A stretch of 33,085 nucleotides of DNA from Betaproteobacteria bacterium (GTDB taxonomy: Bacteria; Pseudomonadota; Gammaproteobacteria; Burkholderiales; SG8-41): contig CANJQI010000044.1 in the NCBI GenBank assembly GCA_947476215.1, positions 1 to 33,085 on the forward strand. The letters are read 5' to 3'. A program made the position numbers and the translations under genes. The notes beneath the pieces were generated by a model. The model was not told where the DNA came from. It ran no database searches and was given only the letters and a program-made list of their open reading frames with translations. Position 1 is the stretch's first letter. The number at the start of each line of letters is the position of its first letter. Of the stretch, positions 32,997-33,085 are shown piece after piece.

Positions 32997-33085
32997 AGGC
33001 GGAAATGCGGATATTGTAAGGCATGTTGGATCACCAACTGACTTCGACGTCGTGAGCTTCGCGCGCGCATTCTTGCCGGCAAGGC

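Overview
The window looks like a chromosomal segment of a betaproteobacterium, probably Burkholderiales or a close relative. The reasons are a zapB-like/zapA/6S RNA/EVE-domain neighbourhood, an RRM protein next to a cold-shock protein, and above all many Bug-type (tripartite tricarboxylate transporter, TTT) periplasmic binding proteins. No rRNA, tRNA, CRISPR array or insertion sequence was recognised.

Layout. (1) 1-4370, minus strand: a cobalamin riboswitch, a BtuB-like TonB-dependent receptor, then msbA, ending at a REP-like palindrome. (2) 4600-9972, housekeeping: a zapB-like gene with a possibly leaderless promoter, zapA, 6S RNA (ssrS), a TcuA-like flavoprotein, a translationally coupled ribbon-helix-helix / small helical protein / EVE trio, a rhomboid protease, an RRM protein and a cold-shock protein. 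(3) 10224-24988, an accessory catabolic region: six Bug binding proteins (four in one tandem), two MmgE/PrpD proteins, an atypical SDR, an orphan efflux-type adaptor, a second flavoprotein and a UGSC-family protein. (4) 25199-28903: a methyltransferase, a FecR-domain protein, an alpha/beta hydrolase and an autotransporter-like outer-membrane barrel. (5) 29018-32931, minus strand: an O-antigen-ligase-type polymerase/ligase with a TPR-like tail, translationally coupled to a MraY/WecA-type phosphoglycosyl transferase. This is probably the edge of a surface-polysaccharide locus.

The most notable element is at 22952-24694. Two apparent open frames lie in the same phase and are separated by a single TGA at 23273. 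Reading TGA as selenocysteine gives one 580-residue protein with a Cys-Sec-Gly-Ser-Cys centre, which is the signature of the UGSC family. A GC-rich hairpin with a bulge and a six-base loop starts just after the TGA and fits a bacterial SECIS element. The gene follows a PrpD-like gene that is divergent from a flavoprotein gene. A separate 82-residue protein resembling only the N-terminal part of the UGSC domain lies convergent to it. I infer a selenium-dependent pathway acting on an imported small carboxylate. The substrate cannot be read from sequence.

Regulation visible in the sequence: a B12 riboswitch, several sigma70 or extended -10 promoters in divergent gaps (one pair overlapping), start/stop overlaps that imply coupling, and convergent hairpins that may act as terminators.
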